Shown piece after piece: positions 1 through 11,765 of a stretch of 64,000 nucleotides of DNA (its first letter is position 1; every line of letters begins with the position of its first letter). Origin of the DNA: Coenobita brevimanus (lineage: Eukaryota; Arthropoda; Malacostraca; Decapoda; Coenobitidae); the NCBI GenBank assembly GCA_032717465.1, contig CM064683.1, forward strand, positions 42,441,100 to 42,505,099, in the 5' to 3' direction. The notes below the pieces were generated by a model. The model had not been told where the DNA came from. It did not search any database and saw nothing but the letters and a program-made list of their open reading frames with translations. Both the position numbers and the translations under genes were made by a program.

Positions 1-1354
1 TTTGATCAATGATCTAACTTCAAGGAACACATCATGAAGCACAGGGTGGCCGCAGGGGAGGGGGGGGAGGTGACATTTTCCAGGGCTATACCACAGCCTT
101 TTCTTTTTTTCATTTCTTCACTTTTTTCCAGCTTTTATCTTCCCCCACCCACTTGATCATACTGGGGGCTTTCTGGACTCCAGACGGAAGAAAAGATTGA
201 TGTGATAACCTTCGTCTGTCAGTGGCTCAATAACTGTGGAAATGCAGGATAACTGTCAGCTGACAAATTGTTGTAAAAGAAGAACACCATCAATGCACAC
301 TTTGCGTATTTGTAAAAAAAAAAGTTCTGATATGATGCGGAATATGTTCATAGCTGTACTAAAAGCAATTGGTGGGAAGACTGAGTACCGATAAGCAAGA
401 TAAATAAAACTGCAATGAATTTGCTTATTTTTTATATATAACGACTGCATGTATTGTTTGATGCAATGAACAGGCCGGCGATGTTTACTGTACTGAGTTT
501 TTTTTTTTTTTTTTTTAATTCGAGTAGAGTATATTGTCATAGTTGTCAGTGCAGAGGAAGTGTCACAAATCAAACGTTTAAATTTCGAGCACTTCTTAAA
601 GGCATTGAAAAAGTTGTAGATTTGTGACAAATGACTGACTGTCTAATGAACTTGAATGCCACTGCACCCAACACGGCACTGTAGGTTATTAGGCTGTATA
701 CATTATTATATTCAATTATGAAGAATTTGTTGATATTATTTATATTTCTTAGTCTGCGGTTTTGGAATGCATTAATTTTAAGAGCCTGATGGCCTGGCAA
801 CCCACACCATGGAATATTCACGAAGTATTTCTTGACCCAGGATGTGAGGCTAACACTGTTTAAGATAGTGCAGAACAGCTTTGCTTTATTTATGAAACTT
901 ATACAAATGAAAACAATAATGCACCTATGTCTGTGAATGTGATTATTTAATGTCATCTAAATTAGTAGCTGACATCTCTAGCCATCAGTAAGGGAGAGAG
1001 ATACTGCTGGAAAAACAATACACTCCTTACTCTAACTTGGCCTAAAATTGTCACTGTCCCTCTTAAATGTTAAGCTGGAACAGGATTGTAGATTAAAACC
1101 GAATCATGTTGCTAGTCACGAGGAATTGCTATGGAAAGGACATAAAGGTATACATCACTCATGACAGTAACAGACTACTTTACTGGTGCTGAATAATTGC
1201 CATATTATGCCACTTCAATAGGCAGAAAGTTAACAACCTGATATTTATAATCATGTTATTGTCAGAATGCCCTTAGTTAAAGAAAGTGAACTGGCGTTGT
1301 AAGGTGAAAACCATGTATTTATTGATAGGTTAACTTAAATCATGCTAAGGTTTT

Positions 1355-1389
<35 letters not shown>

Positions 1390-1535
1390 GTCAGCAGACT
1401 GTTGCTTATGTTGACCATTTTCTCCATAGTATTACACTGAACACAACGGCGCATCATGCAAACATAACTTTACCTCTGGCTAGTCTGTGACGCAATGGAC
1501 AGGAGAGTGACTCACCAGGCTGTAGAGTGACTCAC
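1..1535. other. Noncoding flank, inferred SDR gene intron 2
   Basis: No exon, RNA gene or full mobile element was recognised. On the minus strand this lies directly downstream of the exon 2 donor of the SDR gene, so it is probably intron 2, with exon 3 beyond the window. It holds a T/A-rich tract near 499-516 and a (GA)n run at 1359-1387. Confidence 0.5.
1359..1387. repeat. (GA)n microsatellite
   Basis: Uninterrupted GA dinucleotide run of about 29 bp. Confidence 0.95.
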
Positions 1536-1540
1536 CAGGC
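1501..1540 (-). promoter_or_regulatory. Duplicated 5' splice site of SDR exon 2
   Basis: Two tandem 20-bp copies each contain the plus-strand block GAGTGACTCACCAGGC. On the minus strand this gives two CCTG|GTGAGT donors exactly 20 nt apart (1535 and 1515). Using the distal donor would add 20 nt and shift the frame, so the proximal one should be the productive site. Confidence 0.6.
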
Positions 1541-1652
1541 AGGAGAGTGAGGGTGTGTTTGGCTGCCTGAAGGTTGATATCAGTGACCACCACTTGGGCG
1601 CCCTCCCTGGCCAGCACCTGACAGCATGCACGCCCAATGCCGCTCCCGCCGC
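1536..1652 (-). CDS. SDR family dehydrogenase, exon 2 (HSD17B8-like)
   Basis: Internal exon of a short-chain dehydrogenase/reductase. On the minus strand a CAG acceptor (1655-1653) is followed by 117 nt ending at a GTGAGT donor (1535-1530). Joined in phase 1 to the exon at 5891-5963, it gives IALVTG-GGSGIGRA, the TGxxxGIG Rossmann motif that binds the NAD(P) cofactor. The segment VVVTDIN follows, the end of beta-strand 2 with an acidic residue. The continuation AAKHTLTLLPG resembles the same position of HSD17B8 (17-beta-HSD type 8, also a mitochondrial 3-ketoacyl-ACP reductase subunit). HSD17B8 is favoured over other SDRs by this resemblance alone. The catalytic Ser/Tyr/Lys exons are not in the window. 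The reading frame is clean. The donor region is tandemly duplicated (20 bp, 1501-1540). Confidence 0.8.
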
Positions 1653-1767
1653 CTGAAGTGACAGGCAGTAATCAGTTCACAGTAAAATTTACTCTTTAAA
1701 TATCTAGCATTATATCTAGTGAGTGCTCTGCTATCTCAGTGAACAATTTTCTCAGTCAGTACCCGGT

Positions 1768-1770
<3 letters not shown>

Positions 1771-1808
<38 letters not shown>
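1771..1808. repeat. (CT)n microsatellite
   Basis: Pure CT run of about 38 bp in the inferred SDR intron. Confidence 0.95.
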
Positions 1809-1810
<2 letters not shown>

Positions 1811-3225
1811 ATAATGCCATCAGTCAGTCAGTGTTCAGTGCCCTCTGCTTGCTGTACAGTACTGTCAGTCAGTACTCAGTACTTCTTGAGAAGAACAGTT
1901 TTCCTTTTGGTACTACAGTTTAATGTACAATGGTGGATAGTAATATCACTCGGATTTTTTAACAGAACAATTATCAAACTCTCACGCAATATTCTGAGCG
2001 ACTCTTGAGTTCCAGCGATCGCATCACTGGGTTTTGAAAGTCATTGCGCATAAGTCCCAGCATTGATCATAAAGTGAATCGATATTTTTTTCTGTAATTG
2101 TCCCAGCATCCATAAATCACTGCTCTGTATATAAACTCCATGAGACCACCTTATACCGTAGGACCAGACACTCAAGAACACATTTTAGTTCATTCATTCA
2201 GATTATTCATTCATTTTCTTGCGCACCTTCATACAAAGTCATTCAAACTGGGCGAGACATTATGTATCAAGGGATTAATCAGTGCTGTATTAAACCTTTC
2301 CAATTCGTCTAAGCTGACTGATATCGCCTGGAGGTAGCAAATATAATATTAACAGTATTACATCGGACTGAAAGGATTAGTGATAATACAGAACCGGTGA
2401 GCACTTCTCCAATCTGATGATAACAGGGAAACTAACAGTATGACAGTGTGGTCTTGAGAAATCTTACTGACCAGCATAATTTTACACAACTACACACTGC
2501 TTGGTTACCAAAGACTTAGGCTGCCGTACAGTCAACAAAGGCGGTGTCGTCTCGCCAAACTGTTCATGTGCCATGAGAATTAACGCCATAGTCGAAGTGT
2601 TTGCTTAATGACCACTAACTTTATCTTGAATGTTAATTGCAACGTTATAATATTGCCACATCTGATATCAGTAACAAGCAAGAGGATACCGAGATATAAT
2701 GTATTACTAAGGAAGATGTCTTATGAATTCTCCCTAGCCACTTCGACTATGACCTATATATACCAGTCAAGTAGGTGGTGACGAAGAGTTATCACCACGC
2801 AATAAGTGTTATCCTGGACTAGACAGTGTTTTGCAGCCATCACTGTGACTGCCTGTTGCATCTCAAGTATTTGTTCAGCGCCCAGTAACCATCATTGCAT
2901 TACACTGGCCTCATCAAAATTTCATAAGAAAATCTAACCAGCACTACAAATGGTTACCAGATTCTAAAGAAGTATAATTATACCATCCGTAGGTGCCACA
3001 CAGTAGCTAGTAAGTTATAGCGATAATAATAGGTTGTTCAGACAACATTTAGCTGTACCCGAGATCAAAAGAGTAGATACGGTATACCCACCATTAGCTT
3101 TGCTGACGTCATTGGGTGTATGGACGCCAACTAGCGACTGCCTTTGGATGAGGAGTATTGGAAACTAAATACAAGATATTCCCAAGGAATTTAACATCAT
3201 TGCCTCAAGACAGTAGACCACCTTC

Positions 3226-3230
<5 letters not shown>

Positions 3231-3276
<46 letters not shown>
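3231..3276. repeat. (GT)n microsatellite
   Basis: Pure GT run of about 46 bp. Confidence 0.95.
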
Positions 3277-3278
<2 letters not shown>

Positions 3279-3518
3279 GGAAGGAGGAGGGAGTGGCGTG
3301 AACTTTGGATTAGTGAAGTTATTCAGCACCATAATCTGCATGTCCTCTTTCCAGTATTGCTCTACTGATTTTCCCGGTAGCTAATTATTTCAGTCTAATG
3401 CCACTTCCATCTCTGCAGTTACAGTTTGACTACTTTCAGTGTGGTTGTCAATCACAGGCCAAATCAAATCAGTCGTATACACGAGGCCAAACCGATCCAG
3501 TCTACAGTACAACATACC

Positions 3519-3520
<2 letters not shown>

Positions 3521-3566
<46 letters not shown>

Positions 3567-3571
3567 GTGTG
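3521..3571. repeat. (GT)n microsatellite
   Basis: GT run of about 51 bp with one GC interruption. Confidence 0.95.
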
Positions 3572-4310
3572 AACCATCATCGTACACATCACAAATGTCT
3601 GCGAGGGCGAAAATGGTGTGGGCTACACATTCGGGGTATGTGTCGGTCGGCCATCTTGCCACCTGTATCGCTTGTGAGAAACTCTTTAAGTCCTGGTGAC
3701 AGCTGCCCACCATTCCTAACTGGCCCCGAGATGTGAGAGGTCACAGCGCTTACGTGCTTTCATAACATGTAATCTCGGGATTTCTCCTGTGTTTAGGGAC
3801 ACTCATAAGGATTTTCGAGTCCTCCTAAGGACTTTAGAGCTTTAATAAATACCGGTCCAAAGGTCTAATAACTGAAGATATAAATTGGTACATCTTTTGC
3901 TGGTAATTTCATCTTAAAAATATCCGAAACTTTTACAATAAATAATAACAGCTACAAGAAAGCCGAGAAAACAGTCAGCACATTGTTTGAATATTCATCA
4001 CCTTCAGTCACCCTAAGCTATATTAAATCCTCTGGCGGTAGCTAGAATGAAATATCAAACAGGCATCATCATTACCCCCTTCAGTCAGAGTAAGGAATTT
4101 ATGCTTTGGCTATCTCACAATTGTACTCAGCTTAAGAGAAAGTCTTCGCTTCGGAGGGTGTGCTGTATCATTCCTTAACTCCTTCAGTGTTAGGGCGCTC
4201 TCCCAGGTGGAATGAAATCGTGTGGCAACAGCAAGAATACACTACAAACAACTTGTCCTGCAGTGGCGGCTAAGAGACTTGCTGTGTTATCATCTGTACA
4301 CGACTGACCT

Positions 4311-4556
4311 GGGCTCGTATTCTCGTCGGCTAAGGGAGATTCCTAACACCTCTGAAGTTTTCCAACACCTCTTCCTTTTGCGACTTATTTTTGAATATGG
4401 ATGGTCAATATCTATATGTACATTATTTATGGATAGGATGGTGATATTTGGAAGTATTTATATAAGACAGAGGAGGGCAGTAACGTGTAAAAAACAAAAT
4501 AAATGGCTTAGGAGGAGGTGTTAGGGAGGTTCCTCAACCAACGAGAATAAGGGCCC
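4311..4556. mobile_element. Foldback MITE-like element, copy A
   Basis: The left arm (4311-4354) and the reverse complement of the right arm (4514-4556) share GGGC...TATTCTCGT, a diverged middle and CCTAACACCTC, making imperfect terminal inverted repeats of about 43 bp around an AT-rich core without coding capacity. A second copy lies at 33798-34025 with the same arms and a related core. The superfamily is not identified and target duplications are not clear. Confidence 0.6.
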
Positions 4557-4679
4557 CTGAGTCACCTGCCGCAGGGTACGCCACTCAGTCGCCAAGCGGC
4601 GGTAGTAAGCCATCATGGTGACTGGCAAGTTGGTTAGGGCAATGTGCTTGTGTTGTCGTCAGCTGAGCAGCATCTCTAA

Positions 4680-4785
4680 CAGTGTTGCCAATTTAGCGTT
4701 TTTAATCTACATCTTGAGATATTAACGAAATCTAGCTGTATCATAAGACATTGCTACAAATTTTTGCGACATTGCAGAGATTTTA
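4680..4785 (+). mobile_element. hAT-like terminal fragment
   Basis: CAGTGTTGCCAATTTAGCG and the following ~100 bp, including a GCGACAT block and an AGAGAT block, resemble the left end of the hAT element at 36044 (CAGGGTTGCCAACTTAGCG). No right end or coding sequence is visible, so this is a solo, decayed terminus or MITE scrap. Confidence 0.4.
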
Positions 4786-5890
4786 TGGTCTTGTCTTACA
4801 ATATTCTGGTTTTATTATTATTTTTTTATTTATTTATTTTTTTTTTTGCGTCATACTAGCTGTGTGTGAGTGCAAGGTTAGTGGTATATGTAGCTCTGGA
4901 TTTAGCATCATCACTCTCTGCCCCATCGTCCTTACCATTTTGTTGTTCGTGTTACACCTTAAAGTACTTTTTACCCATTTTTTCATTTTATTTTTGATAT
5001 TTCTAAATGAATTTCATGGACGAGGTCTTCCCCACTATATCGATTAAATTAAACCTTCAGGAATTCCTTCATGTCAAGACTTCTTTCCTAAATGAAATAA
5101 ATTATCTAGAGTTACCAAGAATACATGTACTGGTACGTCATCATAGTGAAGGGAGTAATATTATGTTGTATGTTATATGTCTCTTAAATGTAAAATAGTG
5201 GCATTGCTTGCGAAAATAAATGTGTAAATGAAAATTTTTCTTCATTGTCATTAACCTTTCAATCCACTGGCGTTTTTTGTACACTGTTCTTGCAGCTGAC
5301 GGACGATTTTATCCGCTCAAGGGGAGACTTGTACTGAAGAACTTACCATAAATTTCGCACCATTTTCTGCGTACGGCGATTGTTAAATGAAAATTTCTTA
5401 CTGAAAACTATTATAGTTTGAGCCAGAGGAATTACCCAGTGCACACCGGTAACGTGTTTTTCCCTGATATTCTCGCTCCTTCAGACCTTCCTGCGTAGTT
5501 TAGGAAAGTTTTCGAAATAGTGGCGTGAAATGTACCCTTCATTATCTATCACTATAGGGAGGCTCTCCCATATTAACAATAATCCTCTTGAGGCAGCAGC
5601 AGTATTAAACGTAGTCCTCGTAGCCCCTGGTTCACCTGTAACGTAAATCTGGCTGACTGAAGGCTGAAATTATCCTTCTCAGACATTTCACCATCCTACT
5701 TTCGGAGGAAAGGGATGTAGCTGAGGGACGTTGTATAACTAGGCAGTTTAGCTGACCGGTTACATCGGTGCCACCACATGAAGGCATTCCTCTCCAGTAC
5801 CTTGGAAAAGTAGCAAACACAAATTAACAAACACTTCTGTCAACAGATGAAGTCAAGCTGCTGTATATGATAAAGTGCATACAATGTTAC

Positions 5891-5963
5891 CTGTGACGAG
5901 AGCGATTCTGCCTGCGAGGGTGCATGACGGTGTTGTGGTGGTGGTGTCTGCTGACGCTGCCAT
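5891..5963 (-). CDS. SDR family dehydrogenase, exon 1 (HSD17B8-like)
   Basis: First coding exon. The ATG at 5963-5961 opens MAASADTTTTTPSC, followed by LAGRIALVT. After 73 nt the frame reaches a CAG|GTAACA donor in phase 1, matching the phase of the exon at 1536-1652. The split glycine codon completes TGGGSGIGRA, the SDR cofactor-binding turn. A short polar, Thr-rich N terminus before LAGRIALVTG suits a cytosolic or mitochondrial SDR. No strong targeting peptide is evident. Upstream on the minus strand is a CA-rich 5' region, with no clear TATA box. HSD17B8-like is inferred from exon 2; other classical SDRs such as CBR4-type cannot be excluded. Confidence 0.78.
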
Positions 5964-6157
5964 TACCACTGTTCACACTCACGCTGTCCTACCGCACTGA
6001 CAGCCTCACACTGGCACAAGGCCAATCTGTGTGTGCGTGTGTGTGTGTGTGATTTCGTTAGCGCTTATGCATGCGTGCACTTGTCTGTGTATGAGTGCAT
6101 AAAGAGGGAGGAGGGTGCAGCATGAACATTGGATTAATTTAGTGATCTAGCACCATA

Positions 6158-6159
<2 letters not shown>

Positions 6160-6240
<81 letters not shown>
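6160..6240. repeat. Compound (GT)n(GA)n microsatellite
   Basis: About 28 bp of GT switches directly into about 53 bp of GA, followed by a G-rich stretch. Confidence 0.95.
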
Positions 6241-6243
<3 letters not shown>

Positions 6244-7897
6244 GTGGGGGTGGGGGGGAGAGGTGTATCAAATGTTGGCCTCTGTGGTAATATGGCTGCT
6301 AATACTGTACAAAACTCCGTCGTAAACATTGTCCAATAATGCGAAGTAATGGGAGGTAAAGTACAGTCACTCATGAAAGACATGGTACCTCGCTAGCCAA
6401 CCCCTCCGCGTTTCGTGTGGCAACACTGTAACCTTTACGACTCCAAGTGATTCGAGTTGGGCTTTGAGACACCGTGCCTGAGTCAACCCCGATTTGATTT
6501 TGTTTCACTTCCTGATGAACTACTGTCACTATGCCGTGTGCGAAAATGCTCTTCATAATATTGCTTTGTAAGTTAAATCATCGGATCTTAGTGTATGCGG
6601 AAAATCCTTTGACCTCAGTAGATAATCTAACGTTGCACACTTTCATAATGCAGCATCTATTATTCCCATTAAAACATGAGTGGATGCACAAAAACAATTA
6701 CGATGTCGTATCTGCCAATGATTTCCAACTATTCCCCATACAATTCAAAGCATTCCATTGTAGTGATTTATATAACTTTCATCCCGTAGCCTAACCTTTG
6801 ACGTTACGTAAAAATATTTTTTTATCACGTTACCGACTTGGATTGACAGGGAGGCCTTCTCGGCGTATTACATGCACCACAGTCTAAGAATCTTTTCATC
6901 ATAACGGATGGTAGTACAATATAATAGAAAAGTCTGACAAGGTAACCTTCCATTACCAGTGAGTAGAAATATTCTGAAAAAAAAAAAAGTGAAGTAATTT
7001 TTCGTTATACAGTAAGTCGTTACCACATGTTCTACGATTCAACTGGTGGATGAGAAGTCATAGGCACCACTTATTTTAATGACGACCGAAGTGTCAGTGC
7101 TTGTGGTTTTTAACACAATAATAACTATACAGAGACCAGGTCATGGGCTCAATACCCAAAGACCACCACATACAAAGACAGTGGTTGCCCTAGCCGACAT
7201 CCAGTATCATACGTTTGACATAAACGTTCCACAAAATAACAGTGTCCCCTTCATCATGATTACGTGATAATACTTGTCTGACTACCACCAGGCAATCTTA
7301 TATAAGTTGCGAATGACTTCAAGATAGCAAGAGTTTATTCAGTACTGTTATTGAACACACCAATAATAAGTCTACCATTAAAACCATACTAATAATGAGC
7401 AAACAAAATAATTAGGCGTCATCGTACTTGCGGGTGTGAAGAACATGTGGGTCCAACCTCCACTAACCAGTCGATGGGGTTTCAGATGCAGAAAGCAACG
7501 AAAACTGAGCAGCAGTGGAAAGCATCATACTACTGCAAAGAAACTTATGCGTGGATATTGCGTGGGGGGGAAGGGGGAGGCCTATGTCTGGGTGTTGAAG
7601 GTGGGATGAGTGGATATGAAGGGCTGGTCAGAGCTGGATGTAACACTCTGAAAAACGGTGGCATGATTACTTATGGATTTGCAAATATCAACTGTTGATA
7701 ACTCATTGTCAAACCCTCCACAATTTATCACCAAGTCCCTTTTTTCATCGAAAAAAATCCATAAAAACATTTATGTAAGATACTTCATACATAAATTTGG
7801 GTGTTATTGTTCATTTATTATAAACGTTCATTGGTCTGCCGAAAATACGCGGAGGCATACGGCCCCCATGCCCCTCCCTACCCAGAATCCGTGCCTG

Positions 7898-7898
<1 letters not shown>

Positions 7899-7956
<58 letters not shown>
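7899..7956. repeat. (GT)n microsatellite
   Basis: About 58 bp of GT, just left of the minisatellite that hosts the gypsy element. Confidence 0.95.
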
Positions 7957-7957
<1 letters not shown>

Positions 7958-8158
7958 ATGCATAAACTCTCACTCACGGGCAACCTACTGGGCCTACTGC
8001 CACCAAAAGTAGGACATGGGGCAAACTGAATCAGCACATGAGTATGTCCTCTGTCCTTTTGAGCTTAAGCCTTCTGAAATTCGTATGTGCACAACTAGGG
8101 TAACCCATGAACTTGTATGTGACAGAGATGTCACCAGTCACTATCACTTTCCCTTATC

Positions 8159-8226
8159 TGTGCATATGTGGCAGAGATACGGCCAGATTAGCATGTGATT
8201 TAGCCCTGACATGTCCCTTCACCCAT
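8159..8226 (+). repeat. 66-bp minisatellite, left remnant
   Basis: One clear unit (GCATATGTGGCAGAGAT... through ...CCCTTCACCCAT) matching the tandem units at 18977-19262. Weaker traces extend left to about 8100. The LTR element begins directly after it, so the minisatellite was the insertion target. Confidence 0.75.
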
Positions 8227-8475
8227 TGCCACTGACGTAGTTACCCCAGTAGTGAATGGGTGAAATACAAGTTGAAAAGATAATGTCAAGAACAATAATT
8301 CTTTTGTGTTATCAGTTTTGCTGCCTGTGAGGGTATAACCCTATCTTCGCTGTGTTTGCTTAGCGTTCAGTTTCTCTGCTTCTGGGCAGATAACGCTTGT
8401 TGTTTTTCCCAGAAATTGTGCAGACCCTTTTGTCCCTGACCATAAGTGGGTGTGACTTATAGTGTGGAAGGAGCA
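8227..8475 (+). repeat. 5' LTR, first part (split by LINE)
   Basis: Aligns with 18006-18264 of the 3' LTR, with roughly 6-10% differences and small indels (judged by eye). Interrupted at 8476 by the poly(A) end of a minus-strand LINE. Confidence 0.85.
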
Positions 8476-8575
8476 TTTTTTTTTTTTTTTATGCGAGGAA
8501 GAAGGAACCAAAGGCCACGAGCCCGGAATAACTGTTCCTTCCAAGAGAAAAACAAAATACGAGAGAAAACCAAAT

Positions 8576-10514
8576 TCAAGATCCGATCATTTCGAGATGC
8601 CTGGACACACTGCGTTTGAAAGACTGGAGATTATAGGAAGCAGGAAAAACAGACAGACGAAGACCGTTCCAGACTTGACCTGTTGCATAAATGAAAGACT
8701 GGGAGTAACAGTTAACTCTTGCATTTGAGAGTTGGACAGAAAAGGGATGAGAGTTTGCTGCCAGACGGGTGCTACGCACCCAAATTAGAGGTGGAGGGAT
8801 ACATGCAGACAGTTCAGAGGAGCAGTGAGCATTAAAGTAGCGATAGAAAAGAGATAAAGATGCAACACTGCGGCAAAGAGACAGAGGTTGAAGGGAGTCA
8901 GTAAGAGGAGGAGAGTCAATGAGACGAAAAGCCTTTGATTCCACCCTATTGAGAAGCGCTGTATTTGGGGAGCCTCCCCACACATGAGAGTTGTACTCCA
9001 CACAGGGGTGGATAAAACCCGTGTATAGAGTCAACAATTGTGCAGGGATAAGGAAGGAACGGAGTCGGCTTAGCACACCTAATCTCTTGGAAGCAGATTT
9101 TACAAGAGATGTACAGTAATATGGTCTTTCCAAGATAAGTCCCGAGTAAATGAAACCCCAAGCATGTTCAAGGATGATGCAGGATTAAGCTGAATATTAT
9201 TAAACATTAGTGGGTACTCCTGTGGAAGATTCTGTCAGATTCATAGGTGTAAGAACTGTGTCTCTGATGCATTAAAAACAACAAGATTATCTTTATCCCA
9301 GTCAGAGATACGAGCCAAGTCAGACATCATGTGTGCCATAGCCTCATCCCTTGTTTGATGAAGTAACTGCTGTGATGGGCGTTGCGGGAACTGAATGGAA
9401 AGGTGAAGGGTGGAGTCATCAGCGTATGAGTGGATAGGGTTAGAGGTACAGCTTAAAAGGTCATTGATGAATAAAAGGAAGAGATAGGTGATAGGACAGA
9501 GCCCTGAGGAACACCACTGTTGATAGATCTAGGAGAAGAACGATGGCCGTCTACAACAGCGGCTATAGAACGACCAGAAAGGAAGCTAGAGATGAAGGCA
9601 CAGATAGAAGAATAGAAACCGTAAGAGGGCAGTTTGGAATTTAAAGATTTATGCCAGACTCGATCGAAAGCCTTTGAGATGTCAAGTGCAATGGCAAAGC
9701 TTTCGCCAAAGTCCCAAAAGGAGGATGACCATGAGCCTGAAAGGTAGGTGTGAAGATCGCCAGTGGAGCATCCCTGACGGAACCCATACTGACGATCAGA
9801 AAGAAGGTTGTGATGGGAAAGATACTTTAAAATTTTGCTATTAGGAATTGACTCAAAAACTTTTGAGATAAAGGATGTTAAAGCAACTGGATGATAGTAA
9901 GAGGGTTGGGAATGGTCACCCTTCTTTGGGACCGGCTGAATGAGAGCAAACTTCCAGCAGGAAGGAAAGGTACAAGTTGATAGGCAGGGTGTAAGCACAG
10001 AAGCACAGTTCTTGAGAACAACAGGAGGGACTCCATCAGGCCCATATGCCTTGTTAGTACTGAGGCCTGTGATGGCAGAAAATTCATCAGCTGAAGAAAT
10101 TTTAATGTCAGCCATGAGGAAGTCAGAGGGGGGAAGTGATGGAGAAATGGCACCGGAATCGTCTAAGGTGGAATTGGAAGAGAAAGTCTGAGTGAAGAGA
10201 TCTGCTTTATCAGTAGAAGAAATAGCTAAAGAACCATCAGAGTAGAAAAGAGGAGGGAAGAATGATGAGGTAAAGTTGTTAGAAAGGTTTTTGGTAAGGT
10301 GCCAGAAGGAACGGGAAGAATTCGATTTGGAGAGTTGAGAGGATATAGCATGGATGAAATTATTTTTAGCAGAGTGAAGAACAGACTTAGCATGATTCCG
10401 GGCAGAAACGTATAAAAGATGTGATTCAGGGGTGGGTTGGCACTGGTACCTTTTAAAGGCCCTCTCTTTGTTGCAGACAGCATTAGAACAATGCTGTCTC
10501 GTTGCGGACAGCAT
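8576..10514 (-). pseudogene. LINE reverse transcriptase, broken
   Basis: The RT palm is read from 10514 downwards: KAYGPDGVPP, then LLSDRQYGFRQGCSTGDL, LDISKAFDRVWH and SGVPQGSVLSP. A frameshift near 9480 ends this frame. The catalytic YADD box (SYADDSTLHLS, about 9430) lies in another frame. The C-terminal thumb/connector region continues at 9133-8576 (LGVLSRLRSFLIPAQLLTLYTGFIHPCVEY, split here as two blocks of the same ORF). Motif style fits the Jockey/CR1 superfamily; the exact clade is uncertain. Inactive because of frameshifts and stops. Confidence 0.8.
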
Positions 10515-10602
10515 TAGAACAAGCGTGATTAAACCAAGGCTTTCTTGAGTTAGTCAAAGGATAAGAGAAAGGAATGTATGCTTCCATGCCATAGAAAATA
10601 AG

Positions 10603-11618
10603 CTACGTAATGTGCAACGCACACGCAGATGGCTCCCGGCCATGGGAGCAATAATCATTCCAGGGAAAATCAAAGAAGTACTGCCTGAGGGCCTCCCAAT
10701 CCACAGCTCCAAAGTGCCACAGACGACGTTTCCCTGGAGGGTCCACAGGCCGTACTGGAGTGATAGGACAGGTTAAGGTGATAAGGTTGTGATTGGAGGA
10801 GCCTATCGGAGAGAAAAGATTAACAGTGTAAGCCGAAGGATTAGTTGTAAGGAAGAGGTCAAGTATGTTGGAGCTCTCTCCAAGACGGTAAGAGATATGG
10901 GTAGGGTGCTGTACAAGCTGCTCTAGGTCATTAAGAGCTTGTTCACCAGGTGGATCAGTGAAAGAAGACGAGAGCAAAGGTGGTGGTGAACATTGAAATC
11001 TCCTAGAATGGAGATTTCAGAGAAAGGAAAAATGGATAGAATGTGTTCCATCGTAGAAGTAAGATAGTCGAAGAATTTTTGATAGTCAGTAGAATTAGGA
11101 GATAAGTAAACAGCACAGATATATTTAGTCAGAGAATGACAGGAAAGCTGAAGCCAGAGTGTAGAGAATTCAGAAGAATCGAGTTCAGGAACACGAGAGC
11201 AAGATAAGTCGTTGCGTATATATACACAACAGCCACCTTTGGCTTTGAAATGAGTATAGAGAAAGTAGGAGGATACAGAAAAGGGTTTGCTGTCAGTTGC
11301 CTCAGACAGCTGAGTCTCAGTTTGGAAAAGAAGGTGAGGTTTAGAGGAGGAGAGGTGGTGCTCAACAGAGCGAAAGTTAGATGAAAGGCCACGAATGTTG
11401 CAGAAATTAAGAAGTGAATCAGACAGTGGTTCCAAGCAGCTCGAGTCGTTACCGGGAGAGGGGTGGAGGGTGGGGGCATTTATGCCCCCCCCCCCGGGAA
11501 CTCCGAGGGTATGTATTTTGCAGCCATGATTTTTTTTAAATTTCGGGAAAGGAAGTGTAGTGTGTGCTGTGCATGTAGTTTGGTGTTGACAGTTAGAGAA
11601 ACTTGTATTGGAGAGCAT
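10603..11618 (-). pseudogene. LINE apurinic-like endonuclease, broken
   Basis: Minus-strand EEP-type endonuclease domain that would nick target DNA. Visible blocks are FCNIRGLSSNFRSVEHHL, KGGCCVYIRNDLSC, ISILGDFNVHH, and after a frameshift near 10960 LDLFLTTNPSAYTV with SSNHNLITL. The final catalytic SDH motif appears as SNH. A stop near 10603 separates it from the RT frame. Confidence 0.75.
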
Positions 11619-11765
11619 GCTGGCCTACTCTCTGTGTTACTGAGACACTGAAAAAGTTCAGCAAAGGGGGATGGTCGAGAGGGCTGATGAAACGGGAGCT
11701 CCAGCTCTCCCTGTCATCAGCTTTCCATCCACCTTGGGAGTACTGCCCTGCTCGACTGGTGCTAC

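Larger units (their letters stand above)
1653..5890 (-). other. SDR gene intron 1 (inferred)
   Basis: The stretch between the phase-matched donor at 5890-5889 (GTAACA) and acceptor at 1655-1653 is 4.2 kb with no other supported gene. It carries (CT)n, two (GT)n arrays, a foldback MITE (4311-4556) and a hAT-like scrap (4680-4785). Degenerate copies of the dispersed GGGTTAA-type repeat lie near 4020-4230. ORFs inside it are short or microsatellite translations. Confidence 0.65.
5964..8158. other. Intergenic sequence with microsatellites
   Basis: Upstream side of the SDR gene. It holds a compound (GT)n(GA)n array at 6160-6240, a long (GT)n at 7899-7956 and otherwise unique AT-rich DNA. No exon or mobile element was recognised. 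Confidence 0.5.
8476..11765 (-). mobile_element. Jockey/CR1-superfamily LINE nested in the 5' LTR
   Basis: Minus-strand non-LTR retrotransposon of about 3.3 kb. Its poly(A) tail is the T-run at 8476-8490 and its 5' end abuts the resumed LTR near 11766. Endonuclease and RT regions are recognisable but frame-broken. The insertion sits inside LTR sequence that is continuous in the 3' LTR, which fixes the borders. A short copy of the same 3' end, in plus orientation, lies at 61270-61347. No convincing target-site duplication was seen. Confidence 0.85.

Noticed and set aside
3390..3713. 107-aa minus-strand ORF around a (GT)n run
   Set aside because: The open frame is largely created by the repeat; no domain or splice context.
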